Below, one piece after another: positions 1 through 6,673 of a stretch of DNA of 7,052 bases. The translations under genes were made by a program, and so were the position numbers. The notes beneath the pieces were generated by a model. That model made no database searches. It was not told where the DNA came from and saw only the letters and a list, made by a program, of their open reading frames with translations. Origin of the DNA: CAWUKT01 sp963923035 (GTDB taxonomy: Bacteria > Bacteroidota > Bacteroidia > J057 > JADKCL01); contig CAWUKT010000152.1 of NCBI GenBank assembly GCA_963923035.1, forward strand, positions 1 through 7,052. The letters are read 5' to 3'. The stretch's first letter is position 1. Every line of letters begins with the position of its first letter.

Positions 1-78
1 AAAGGTCGCTTTTATCAGATTTATTCTCGGCAGGCATTTTTCAGACACTGCCTAGGCTTTGTTCAAGTCTACGCCTCG

Positions 79-108
79 AAAATATAAAAGGTTCAATAAG
101 TATTGAAA
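79..108 (-). promoter_or_regulatory. Palindrome (putative operator) beside a weak minus-strand promoter candidate
   Basis: A perfect 16-bp inverted repeat, TTCAAT-AAGT-ATTGAA, lies at 92-107. On the minus strand it is followed by TATATTTT (79-86), one base off the Bacteroidota -7 consensus TAnnTTTG. Only a poor -33 match (TTTC, 105-108) precedes it, at 18-base spacing. If this is a promoter, it serves a gene to the left of the window. The palindrome resembles the one over the promoter of the neighbouring GbsR-like regulator gene (685-702), so regulator binding here is a reasonable inference. The sequence alone does not show it. Confidence 0.3.
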
Positions 109-130
109 CTTGTGAATAAATTGTGTGGGA

Positions 131-154
131 CAAAAAAAGATGGGCCTTAGCCCA
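131..154 (-). terminator. Intrinsic terminator of the GbsR-like gene
   Basis: Read on the minus strand, a perfect 5-bp stem TGGGC / GCCCA with loop TAAG (141-154) is followed by TC and a run of seven T (132-138). This is a compact Rho-independent terminator. The loop contains the TAA stop codon of the regulator gene (147-149), so the last codons are part of the hairpin. It should end the regulator transcript and insulate whatever lies to the left. Confidence 0.75.
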
Positions 155-653
155 CCACTTTCATCAAGGTCTTATAGAACCAATTTCGATCGCTTCGCGC
201 GATCATATCCGATAGTCGATCCAATCGGTCCACAAATTCTTTCAGTTTTCCGATGATTTCCGTGAACTCCTGCACCGCTTCGTCCTCGGCTCCCTCGGTC
301 ACCTGGCTCACTTCCTCCAGCACCCGGATCACCGGCTCCAATTCCCGCTTTTTCCGCTCCGCCATCACCCGCCGCGCCATTTCCCAGATGTCTTTTTCCG
401 CCACAAAATACTCCTTCCGCTCCCCGCTCTTGTGTTCCTTGCGCACCAATCCCCAGTCAATCAATGCCCGGAGGTTCATATTCGCATTGCCCCGGCTGAT
501 CTTGAGCAGGGACATCACTTCCTCGGCGCACAGCGGCTTGTGCGAAACCAACAACAATGAATGGATTTGGGCCATCGTGCGGTTGATTCCCCAGCTTGAT
601 CCGAGCGTTCCCCAACTCTGGACAAATTTTTCTCTCGCTTCCTCTAAATGCAT
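147..653 (-). CDS. GbsR/MarR-like winged-helix transcriptional regulator
   Basis: This 168-residue cytoplasmic DNA-binding protein has the usual length of the GbsR-like MarR subgroup common in Bacteroidota. The N-terminal region has the family-typical WGTLGSSWGINRTMAQIH stretch (residues 14-31). A winged helix-turn-helix follows: residues 41-51 form the first HTH helix, SRGNANMNLRALIDWGLV (53-70) the recognition helix, and EHKSGERKEYFVAE (73-86) the wing. Residues about 100-150 are charged and helical, as expected for a dimerising coiled coil. The ATG at 653 is kept because the conserved N-terminal region begins immediately after it; there is no clear Shine-Dalgarno sequence. Known relatives such as Bacillus GbsR repress glycine-betaine synthesis genes in response to choline. 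No such genes are visible here, so the ligand and targets are unknown. A palindrome over its own probable promoter suggests autoregulation. The gene is transcribed divergently from the lipoprotein gene and ends in its own terminator. Confidence 0.9.
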   Translation of the reverse strand: MHLEEAREKFVQSWGTLGSSWGINRTMAQIHSLLLVSHKPLCAEEVMSLLKISRGNANMNLRALIDWGLVRKEHKSGERKEYFVAEKDIWEMARRVMAERKKRELEPVIRVLEEVSQVTEGAEDEAVQEFTEIIGKLKEFVDRLDRLSDMIARSDRNWFYKTLMKVVG

Positions 654-657
654 ATCA

Positions 658-702
658 CAATAATATAAAAAAGGCGTACCAATGTTTCAAAAACTCTTGA
701 AA
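658..702 (-). promoter_or_regulatory. Candidate promoter and operator of the GbsR-like gene
   Basis: On the minus strand a TTTG (688-691) is followed, after 22 bases, by TATTATTG (658-665), one mismatch from the Bacteroidota -7 element TAnnTTTG; the spacing is slightly long. An 18-bp imperfect palindrome with perfect arms, TTTCAA-N6-TTGAAA (685-702), covers the -33 element. A repressor bound there would block the promoter. If the -7 call is right, transcription starts almost at the ATG, giving a very short leader or none. Confidence 0.35.
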
Positions 703-730
703 GTATAGATTGTTTTTGCGGGTTATTCGG

Positions 731-830
731 AGGTAGGGAAAGGAGAATAGGGCAAAGGGTTTGAAAATGAATAGTTTAGGGAGAAATGGAAGGAGGAGGG
801 GAGGGGGAAAACTCAGAAATGAAAAAAATA
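731..830 (+). other. Polypurine tract upstream of the lipoprotein gene
   Basis: The plus strand is almost pure purine over long stretches: 29 of 30 bases at 781-810 and 26 of 30 at 731-760. Bases 788-807 contain runs GG, GG, GG, GGGG and GGGGG separated by one or two A residues, a pattern that could form a G-quadruplex. The tract lies 70-170 bases before the lipoprotein start, so it is either in the 5' leader or just upstream of the promoter. No TTTG/TAnnTTTG promoter was found for the plus-strand genes in 654-902. Confidence 0.4.
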
Positions 831-902
831 ATCCCTTTCTGGGGCAACTCTTTTTCGATTCCCAACATCAGGGGAGATGTAAGTATCCAAAAGAATCGCA
901 AT

Positions 903-2195
903 ATGAATCCATACCGTATCCAACCTTACTTGCTCCTTATTTTCGTCGCCCTCATCGGGCTTAGCAGCTGTCAGGACCGGGTTGTGCAAACCTATGAGGC
1001 CAATACGCCCATCTACCAGTCCCTCGAAGAATGGCGGCAAACGCAATTCCAAATGGAAGGTCCCCGGGCCCTCGAACATCCCGGTAAGATCTACATCTAC
1101 AACAATTACCTGATCGTCAACGAGCTGTACCGGGGCGTCCACTTCTTTGACAATACCAACCCTTCCAGCCCCACCGCCCTCGGCTTCCTTCCGGTCCTCG
1201 CCAACGCCGACATCGCCATCAAAGACAATGTGATGTACCTCGACACCTACCTGGACCTCCTCGCATTTGACATCACCGACATCCAAAACCCCACCTTCCT
1301 GGGCCGGGCCATGGACGTCTTTGAATTTGTCAGTGTGGGCTACCTGGAAGGCTATAACCCCAACTATCCGATGGCCATGGTCGACCCGAGCCAGGGGATC
1401 GTGGTCGGCTGGGAAATCAGCAAAGTCACCGAAGAGGTCCAGAACAACTGGGGCGGCTGCTTCGGGTGTGACCTCGCCATGGAAGGCTTCGTCAATACCA
1501 CCAGCAGCAGCGCCGGTGCCAACTTCATCGGTGGCCAGGGCGTCGCCGGATCCACCGCTCGTTTCGCCATCTACGAAAACGCCCTCTACACCCTCCAATC
1601 CTGGGAACTGGATGTCTTTGACATCTCCGACCGGGTCCCGGTCTACCAGCGTTCGGAATCCACCCGGTGGAATTCCGAGACCCTGTTCCCCGCCCAGGGC
1701 CACCTCTTCATCGGCACCACGAACGGCATGTTGATCTACAACCTCGACAATCCCCTCGCGCCCGTTTTCCGCTCCAGCTACGACCACATCGTGGCCTGTG
1801 ACCCGGTGGTCGTCTCCGGCGACCGCGCCTACGTGACCCTCGCCAGCCTCCGCGACTGCGGCCAGGGCGACAACCTCCTCGAAGTCATCGACATCAGCAA
1901 CCTCAACTTCCCCCGCCTCATCACCCAGTACGACATGACCGGTCCCCGCGGATTGGGCCTCGACGGCAATACGCTCTTCATCTGCGATGGCGACGACGGC
2001 CTGAAGGTCTACGACCGCAGCGACGATTTCGACATCGACAACAACCAGTTGGCACATTTTCCCGCCATCAACACCTACGACGTGATTCCGTACCAGAATG
2101 TGCTCCTGATGACCTCCGGAGAAGGCATTTACCAGTACGATTACAGCAACGTCAACCAGATCACCCAGTTGAGCCTGATTCCCGTCCAAAACTAA
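903..2195 (+). CDS. LVIVD-repeat beta-propeller lipoprotein
   Basis: This 430-residue protein probably sits anchored in the cell envelope. The start at 903 is preferred over in-frame ATGs at 786 and 819. It places a proper lipoprotein signal at the N-terminus (Arg5, hydrophobic residues 9-20, lipobox LSSC with Cys23), whereas the earlier starts would add a non-signal stretch of up to 39 residues encoded by the polypurine tract. The body is a series of beta-propeller blades of the LVIVD type, recognised by repeats of the form (A/V)hY..L.VFDI(S/T)(D/N)...P. These lie at roughly residues 62-98, 108-136, 224-252, 265-295, 300-340, 344-372 and 392-415. A loop of about 80 residues (140-220) contains a CFGC pair (Cys186, Cys189) that could form a disulfide or bind metal. 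LVIVD proteins have no assigned enzymatic activity, so a surface binding or scaffold role is inference. The gene ends 6 bases before the next one, indicating cotranscription. Confidence 0.85.
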   Translation: MNPYRIQPYLLLIFVALIGLSSCQDRVVQTYEANTPIYQSLEEWRQTQFQMEGPRALEHPGKIYIYNNYLIVNELYRGVHFFDNTNPSSPTALGFLPVLANADIAIKDNVMYLDTYLDLLAFDITDIQNPTFLGRAMDVFEFVSVGYLEGYNPNYPMAMVDPSQGIVVGWEISKVTEEVQNNWGGCFGCDLAMEGFVNTTSSSAGANFIGGQGVAGSTARFAIYENALYTLQSWELDVFDISDRVPVYQRSESTRWNSETLFPAQGHLFIGTTNGMLIYNLDNPLAPVFRSSYDHIVACDPVVVSGDRAYVTLASLRDCGQGDNLLEVIDISNLNFPRLITQYDMTGPRGLGLDGNTLFICDGDDGLKVYDRSDDFDIDNNQLAHFPAINTYDVIPYQNVLLMTSGEGIYQYDYSNVNQITQLSLIPVQN

Positions 2196-2201
2196 TTCGC
2201 C

Positions 2202-2960
2202 ATGCAAACCACTAGAATCACCATTTTGGTTTTCTTCCTCGGTCTGTTCCTGACCGGGATGGCCTTCGGGCAGGCCCCCGACCGCGTCGAACTGAAGGAT
2301 GGCGGCTTTGTCCAGGGGACGATCATCGAGTACTTGCCGGACAGCCATATCCGGATCAAGACCGAAGAAGGCACCGTCCACGAATTCAAAGCCAGCGAGA
2401 TCGCCAAGTTGCGCAACAAGAAGGTCAAGGAAGTCCCCGTCAAACGCCGGGGCTACTACAACAACACTTCCTTTGGGCTGCTGTTGGGGAATACCGGCTA
2501 CAACATCGCCAATGCCAGCCTCCAGATGGCGAACGGCTACCAATTCGGCCGCTTCCAGGTCGGCGTGGGATCGGGTCTGGAAACCTTCGACTACAACCTG
2601 CACATTCCGGCCTTCGCCGAATTCCGGTACTTCTTCCGGGACGCGAGCTTCAGCCCCTTTGTCAGCACAAGCCTCGGTTACAATTGGCAAGTCGGGCAAA
2701 ATTACCGGTACGATCCGACCTTGTATCCCGAAGAGCGCCGTATCCGGACCCGGGGCATGTTGAGCGGCATCGGGATGGGAATCCGCAACTACCCGACTTC
2801 GAACTTCGGTTATATGCTGGGAGTGGGTTACCGCTACCAGGGCCTCCAACAGGATGCTCCCCGGAGCTTCTGGAATGGCAATGACCAGATCGGGTATTGG
2901 GTCCAGGAACGGACCATCCGACACCGGATCGAAGTCCGCTTCGGAATCTTATTCAACTAA
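2202..2960 (+). CDS. Secreted protein: Sm-like N-terminal module plus predicted outer-membrane beta-barrel
   Basis: This 252-residue protein is hypothetical. Residues 1-23 form a Sec signal peptide (hydrophobic 8-20, probable cleavage AFG|Q24). Residues 29-70 (VELKDGGFVQGTIIEYLP... to EIAKL) match a short beta-rich pattern common in Bacteroidota exported proteins: an LKDG turn, G-T-I-I, an I-R-I-K-T strand, then a V-H-E-F strand. It resembles a small Sm-like barrel, judged by pattern only. From about residue 84 the chain alternates polar and aromatic residues in Gly/Tyr/Phe-rich strands (for example FGLLLGNTGYNI, FQVGVGSGLETF, YMLGVGYRYQGL). It ends RIEVRFGILFN, a C-terminus typical of porin-like outer-membrane proteins recognised by the BAM machinery. 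A barrel of about 8 strands is plausible. Six bases separate it from the lipoprotein gene, so the two are likely made together and may form an outer-membrane pair. No specific function can be assigned. Confidence 0.78.
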   Translation: MQTTRITILVFFLGLFLTGMAFGQAPDRVELKDGGFVQGTIIEYLPDSHIRIKTEEGTVHEFKASEIAKLRNKKVKEVPVKRRGYYNNTSFGLLLGNTGYNIANASLQMANGYQFGRFQVGVGSGLETFDYNLHIPAFAEFRYFFRDASFSPFVSTSLGYNWQVGQNYRYDPTLYPEERRIRTRGMLSGIGMGIRNYPTSNFGYMLGVGYRYQGLQQDAPRSFWNGNDQIGYWVQERTIRHRIEVRFGILFN

Positions 2961-2987
2961 GTCTATCAGGGAAATAATTCAGCAAGG

Positions 2988-3011
2988 ACGGGGCCCATTG
3001 GGTCCCGTTTC
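2988..3011. terminator. Hairpin terminator between convergent operons
   Basis: ACGGGGCCC (2988-2996), loop ATT, GGGTCCCGT (3000-3008) form a 9-bp stem with a single G-T wobble. It lies 27 bases after the barrel gene stop and 2 bases beyond the DUF4139 gene stop. On the plus strand it is followed by TTCTATTTC, a moderate T-rich tail; on the minus strand the tail is weaker. It probably ends the plus-strand unit and may serve both directions. Confidence 0.7.
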
Positions 3012-4387
3012 TATTTCTGGTAGGGAATGAAGGCGTCGTATTTGTACTTGACCTCCTTCTTCTGGCCGGGGTCCACAGAGATATTCCACTTGAGGTAATA
3101 CATATTGTTGGCGGGATCAATGGGGCTGAGGTCGCCACCGGAAGTACCGGTGACATTGCCGTGGACCTCGCGGCCGAGGTCCATGCTGAGCGCCTGGTTG
3201 GACAGGTTATAGATCACCAATTTGCCTTCCATGCTCACCTCGATCATTTCTCCGTCTCCCATTTTCACCGGTTTCTTGGCCCGTTTCCGTTCCGTTTCCA
3301 CCATACTCACCGTCACCGATTTCGCTTCCCCCAAATCCAGTTCCACGGAGCCATCTTCGCCCGCTTCGGAGAATTCGATATTGGCGATGTTCCGGTTGTT
3401 TTCATCCAGGACAGCGTGTTGGTTGCAGGAAAAGGACGTGGTGGGGGGGACGGAAAAACGCATGAGCTTGCGGACCGGATACTGGACGCGGTTGCCGGCC
3501 TGGACCCCGTTCCAGGCCACGCGGGATTCGAACAATTGCTGGTACTTCAGCTCGACGCGGCGGTAATTGACCAGGATCTGGTCACCTTTTTTCAAATCCA
3601 CCTTCCCAATATTGATCACATCGCCCGACATCTGCCCTTCTTTCAGGATGCTGCCCGGGCTGATTTCCACTTCCACCTCTTTGAAATTGTGCAGCTGGTT
3701 TTCCACCATGGCATTCATCTCCAGATAGGCCCGGTCGCTCCCCGCAATGCGGATGCGGCACACCGGCTCCCAGGTGATCCCGGTATGGAGGCTGTACATT
3801 TCCAGCGGCACAAAGGGGGCATCCTTGGTCAGGTGGACCTCCAGCGTGGGCTGCACCACAATCTGATCGATCTTGTAGGCCGAGAAATTCTCGACAATGA
3901 CCTGAGAGATTTGGTTCAGGGGAATGAAGTAGTCGCTGTCATCGTCGCCCCGAAGGAGGACCATGCCGCGTTCGCGGTCCACCCAGCGGATGTCTCCGCT
4001 GACCTCGTCGTATTCGTTGCCGATCTGGAACAGGATGTCAATCCGCTGGCTGATATTCGCCTTCAGGATATCCGTCCAGTCCCGGACGTCCAGCTTCTTC
4101 ACCACCGAATCCTGGCGGAAACGGAACCATTCCACATCGAAGTCACCGCTCGCAATCAAGTCAACATTGCGCGGGTCCACTGGGAATTCCAGCGGGACAT
4201 CGGCCTTCGATTGGCTGAACCGGACAATGCCTTTCTGGCCGACCTGCACCGCATCCTGAAAGATGGTGATCTTGTAGGGCGTGAGAGGGGCACTGTTTTG
4301 GGCGAAAAAGCAGATGGGGACGAAAACCAGGGCCCATAGCAGCGCCCATTTTTTCGTCCCCATGGCAGTCATGGATCTGGGATTCAT
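3011..4387 (-). CDS. Exported DUF4139-like protein
   Basis: This protein has 458 residues. Residues 12-29 form a hydrophobic signal segment preceded by KK and ending CFFA|Q30; the Cys is not in a lipobox, so periplasmic export is expected. Residues 38-95 (ITIFQDAVQVGQKGIVRF... DPRNVDLIASGDFDVEWFRF) match the start of DUF4139-family proteins, where a beta-domain begins with a V-T-I-F/Y pattern. Residues 105-167 form a G-x-h-x-x-V-D-x-x-x-G-M-V-L-L segment ending in IPLNQISQVIVE, again Sm-like. Residues 198-455 carry the DUF4139 hallmarks: TGITWEPVCRIRI, the following strand LEMNAMVENQLHNFKEVEVEISPG, then two beta-sandwich regions ending WNISVDPGQKKEVKYKYDAFI. The long coiled coil of many family members is absent. 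Family function is not established. Starts at Met1, Met6 and Met9 all precede the signal; Met1 is 9 bases after the transporter stop. It has no promoter of its own that I can see, so it is read from the transporter operon. Confidence 0.8.
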   Translation of the reverse strand: MNPRSMTAMGTKKWALLWALVFVPICFFAQNSAPLTPYKITIFQDAVQVGQKGIVRFSQSKADVPLEFPVDPRNVDLIASGDFDVEWFRFRQDSVVKKLDVRDWTDILKANISQRIDILFQIGNEYDEVSGDIRWVDRERGMVLLRGDDDSDYFIPLNQISQVIVENFSAYKIDQIVVQPTLEVHLTKDAPFVPLEMYSLHTGITWEPVCRIRIAGSDRAYLEMNAMVENQLHNFKEVEVEISPGSILKEGQMSGDVINIGKVDLKKGDQILVNYRRVELKYQQLFESRVAWNGVQAGNRVQYPVRKLMRFSVPPTTSFSCNQHAVLDENNRNIANIEFSEAGEDGSVELDLGEAKSVTVSMVETERKRAKKPVKMGDGEMIEVSMEGKLVIYNLSNQALSMDLGREVHGNVTGTSGGDLSPIDPANNMYYLKWNISVDPGQKKEVKYKYDAFIPYQK

Positions 4388-4396
4388 GTATCTAAG

Positions 4397-6541
4397 TTAC
4401 TTGATGCCGTGCATCCACTTCCTCATCAGCGGCGAGAGCAGCAGAGCGAGGACGAAGAATGCGAGGGCAAAGAAGGTAATTTGTGAGAAGACCTTTACAT
4501 AATTGGAGAGGCCCTTCACTTTACCTACGCTTTTCTTGAATTCAGAGTATTTATCGGCAAAGGTGAACGCGTTGTCCGCCCAGCTGGAATTGTAGGCGCG
4601 CATTTCATCTTTGTGGGCCCGGAACTCTTCTACTTTGACCAATGCTTCAGCTTTGGAAGCCACCCGCTCGAAGGCCGCCAGCTTTTCTTTCCGCTCGGTC
4701 AGGTTTTCGAGCTGGAGAATGGCCTCGGCATCCTGCTGGGTCGGGCTGTTCTCGAACGCGAAGAACTTGTCGTAGAATTCGAAGAACAGTTCCTTCGGCT
4801 TGTCCGGGTTCAGGGTATCGACGAATGCCAATCCGGCCGCCATCGGTTTCAGCTCCTCGGCCATTTTGATGTTGGCAGGTGCGGCTTCGGCCCATTTGTC
4901 ATTGACGCCGGCCATCGCTTGGGTCGCGGTGATCAACTGGTCCATATTGCCCGCTTTTGGCAGTTGCAATTTGGTATAGTCGATGCCGGTCACCTCGCCT
5001 TCGTCATCCTTGATCTTGGCCTGGTTGATGGAACTGGTATCCAATACCGCCACCAAGGCATTCTGGAAGTCGAAATTGAAGCGCCCCACCTTGTTTTGGT
5101 CTTCCCCGGTTGTGAACTCGGTAAAGGAGTTGATGACGCCAGATTTCTCGACGTACTCGGTCGTAACTTCATCTACGGTCAGCTTTGCAATGACCCCTGA
5201 GATGTGGTGGGCAAAGGCGGACGACAGGAACCAAACCCCCATCATCAACGACACAATGGCTTTTGGAGAGAGTTCCGTGACCTTGGAGAGACCAATCGGA
5301 GAGATGAACAATTCACCGGTGGTGATCAGGAAGTAACCGAGGGCCAGGTACCAGAAGGGCACTGCACCCGTGGCATCCATGCTTTTGGCACTCCACGCGA
5401 AGATCATAAAGCCCAATCCCAACTGGAAAATACCCAGCGCAAACTTGACCGGCGCCGAAGGATTGAGTCGCTTCGTGTCGAGGAAGGTCCACATCAGGGA
5501 GAAGGGAATGGCCAGGGCCACAATATAGAAGGGGTTGATGGCATTCGTCTGGGAAGCATTCAGGAAGGTCAGGTTGACGTTCCGCTCGGCGAACAGGGTC
5601 AAGGAACTACCGGCCTGTTCGAAGAAGGACCAGAAGACCGTGATAAAGGTCGTTAGCAATAGCACCACGACCAATCGTTGCCAGACCACCTTCTCGCTCT
5701 TGGACATGAAGATGATGAGGTAAACGAGGATGATCCCCAAAATGGCGAGGAGGAGCACCTCCATCAGTTCGCCGAGACCGGGGATATGCATGTCGTTGAA
5801 GCGGACCAGGAAGGCCGCAATCGGAACGAGCAGGGCCGCTCCCAGGTAGATGATATTGGCGACATTGGTACCGGCAACCTTGTTCTTCTGCCATTTTTCC
5901 GGCTGGAACCCGACGTCCATGAAGACGCCCCGGCGCATACCGACGGCAAACAGGATCAGACCGGCCAACATGCCAACACCAGCGGCACCGAAGCCCCAGT
6001 GCCAGCCGTAGGTCTCACCCAGCCAGCCACAGACGAGCGGCGCGAGGAAGGCCCCGAGGTTGATACCCATGTAGAAGATCGTGAAGCCCGCATCACGGCG
6101 CTTGTCACCGGCCGGATAGAGGCTACCGACCATCGTGGAGATGTTCGGTTTGAAGAAGCCGTTGCCGACAATCAGGAGCCCCAAGGCCCCAAAAAAGAAG
6201 ATTTCGTTTTCGAAGGCCATGATGAAGTGGCCCAGGGCCATCAGCACAGCCCCCAACATGATGGATTTGCGGTAACCCAGGAAACGGTCGGCGAGGTTAC
6301 CCCCGATGACCGGCGTCGCGTAGACCAGGGCCCCGTAGGCCGCATAAATTCCAAAGGAGATTTCCTCGCCATCGGCAAGTTCGCGGAACAGGTTGTTGAC
6401 CATGTAGAGGGTCAACAGTGCGCGCATTCCATAGAAGGAAAAGCGTTCCCAGAGTTCAGCGAAGAAGAGATAAAACAGGCCTGAAGGGTGGCCAAGGGTT
6501 TGCGGACTGTTTTCAATCGTCCGGGCTTGGGTATCTGCCAT
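4397..6541 (-). CDS. POT/PTR-family proton-coupled oligopeptide transporter with large periplasmic insert
   Basis: This 714-residue inner-membrane symporter is predicted to import di- and tripeptides with protons. POT signatures are clear: ExxERF in helix 1 (Glu29, Glu32, Arg33), GGNLADRFLG (80-89), GNGFFKPNIS (126-135), FYMGINLGAF (156-165, the PTR2 motif), FFEQAGSSLTLFA with Glu308 in helix 7, and GELFISPIGLS with Glu410 in helix 10. Glu at the last two positions is known to serve proton coupling and peptide binding in POTs. I count 14 helices: six N-terminal, two linkers (about 229-246 and 258-279) and six C-terminal, the last at about 684-703. Bacterial POTs are usually 450-550 residues. 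The extra length is a hydrophilic segment, residues 455-680, between the last two helices, predicted periplasmic. It is encoded in frame with no sign of a frameshift. The gene is the first of a two-gene operon with the DUF4139 gene and has a consensus promoter and a terminator-like leader hairpin upstream. Confidence 0.96.
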   Translation of the reverse strand: MADTQARTIENSPQTLGHPSGLFYLFFAELWERFSFYGMRALLTLYMVNNLFRELADGEEISFGIYAAYGALVYATPVIGGNLADRFLGYRKSIMLGAVLMALGHFIMAFENEIFFFGALGLLIVGNGFFKPNISTMVGSLYPAGDKRRDAGFTIFYMGINLGAFLAPLVCGWLGETYGWHWGFGAAGVGMLAGLILFAVGMRRGVFMDVGFQPEKWQKNKVAGTNVANIIYLGAALLVPIAAFLVRFNDMHIPGLGELMEVLLLAILGIILVYLIIFMSKSEKVVWQRLVVVLLLTTFITVFWSFFEQAGSSLTLFAERNVNLTFLNASQTNAINPFYIVALAIPFSLMWTFLDTKRLNPSAPVKFALGIFQLGLGFMIFAWSAKSMDATGAVPFWYLALGYFLITTGELFISPIGLSKVTELSPKAIVSLMMGVWFLSSAFAHHISGVIAKLTVDEVTTEYVEKSGVINSFTEFTTGEDQNKVGRFNFDFQNALVAVLDTSSINQAKIKDDEGEVTGIDYTKLQLPKAGNMDQLITATQAMAGVNDKWAEAAPANIKMAEELKPMAAGLAFVDTLNPDKPKELFFEFYDKFFAFENSPTQQDAEAILQLENLTERKEKLAAFERVASKAEALVKVEEFRAHKDEMRAYNSSWADNAFTFADKYSEFKKSVGKVKGLSNYVKVFSQITFFALAFFVLALLLSPLMRKWMHGIK

Positions 6542-6564
6542 GCTTAATACAGCTTTATTCCATC

Positions 6565-6586
6565 AAAAAAGGGGATTGATCTCCCC
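6565..6586 (-). promoter_or_regulatory. Terminator-like hairpin in the transporter 5' leader (candidate attenuator)
   Basis: On the minus strand, GGGGA (6582-6586), loop GATCAA, TCCCC (6571-6575) form a perfect 5-bp stem followed directly by six T (6565-6570). This has the form of an intrinsic terminator. It sits inside the transporter leader, about 50 bases after the expected transcription start and 23 bases before the ATG. No plus-strand gene would need it, and the plus strand has A runs rather than T runs after the stem. A second, weaker hairpin, TAGGA-N9-TCCTA (6608-6626), precedes it. Premature termination controlling the operon is an inference; the stem is short. Confidence 0.45.
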
Positions 6587-6642
6587 AAAAAATTCAAACG
6601 TTGCAGTAGGAATTGTTCGCTCCTAGGTAGCCAGTGAGCAAA

Positions 6643-6673
6643 CAAATCTAATTTATTAGGCCTCTTTTTCAAA
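6643..6673 (-). promoter_or_regulatory. Consensus Bacteroidota promoter of the transporter operon
   Basis: On the minus strand TTTG (6670-6673) is followed by exactly 19 bases and TAGATTTG (6643-6650). This is a full match to the primary-sigma promoter of Bacteroidota (TTTG, 19-21 bases, TAnnTTTG). The expected start is near 6636-6638, giving a leader of roughly 95 bases. The -33 element is preceded by a run of T on this strand (A run at 6671-6679 on the plus strand), which could act as an upstream element. Confidence 0.75.

Noticed and set aside
26..55. Inverted repeat AGGCA/TGCCT near the left edge
   Set aside because: Only 5 bp with a loop of about 12 bases and no T run; too weak to call.
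786..902. An earlier start (786 or 819) for the lipoprotein gene
   Set aside because: It would put up to 39 residues encoded by the polypurine tract in front of a complete lipoprotein signal peptide; the start at 903 gives a normal signal.
813..2924. A 703-codon open frame on the minus strand opposite the lipoprotein and barrel genes
   Set aside because: Its product is a low-complexity V/D/E/G-rich chain with no recognisable domain. It lies opposite two genes with clear signal peptides and domains, and GC-rich third codon positions readily keep such antisense frames open.
3161..4339. A 392-codon plus-strand frame opposite the DUF4139-like gene
   Set aside because: The predicted protein is His/Phe/Asp-rich with no domain pattern; the minus-strand protein has a signal peptide and family motifs.
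5678..6484. Plus-strand frames (also 4613-5200 and 5204-5656) opposite the transporter gene
   Set aside because: They are charged, low-complexity translations antisense to an unmistakable POT transporter.
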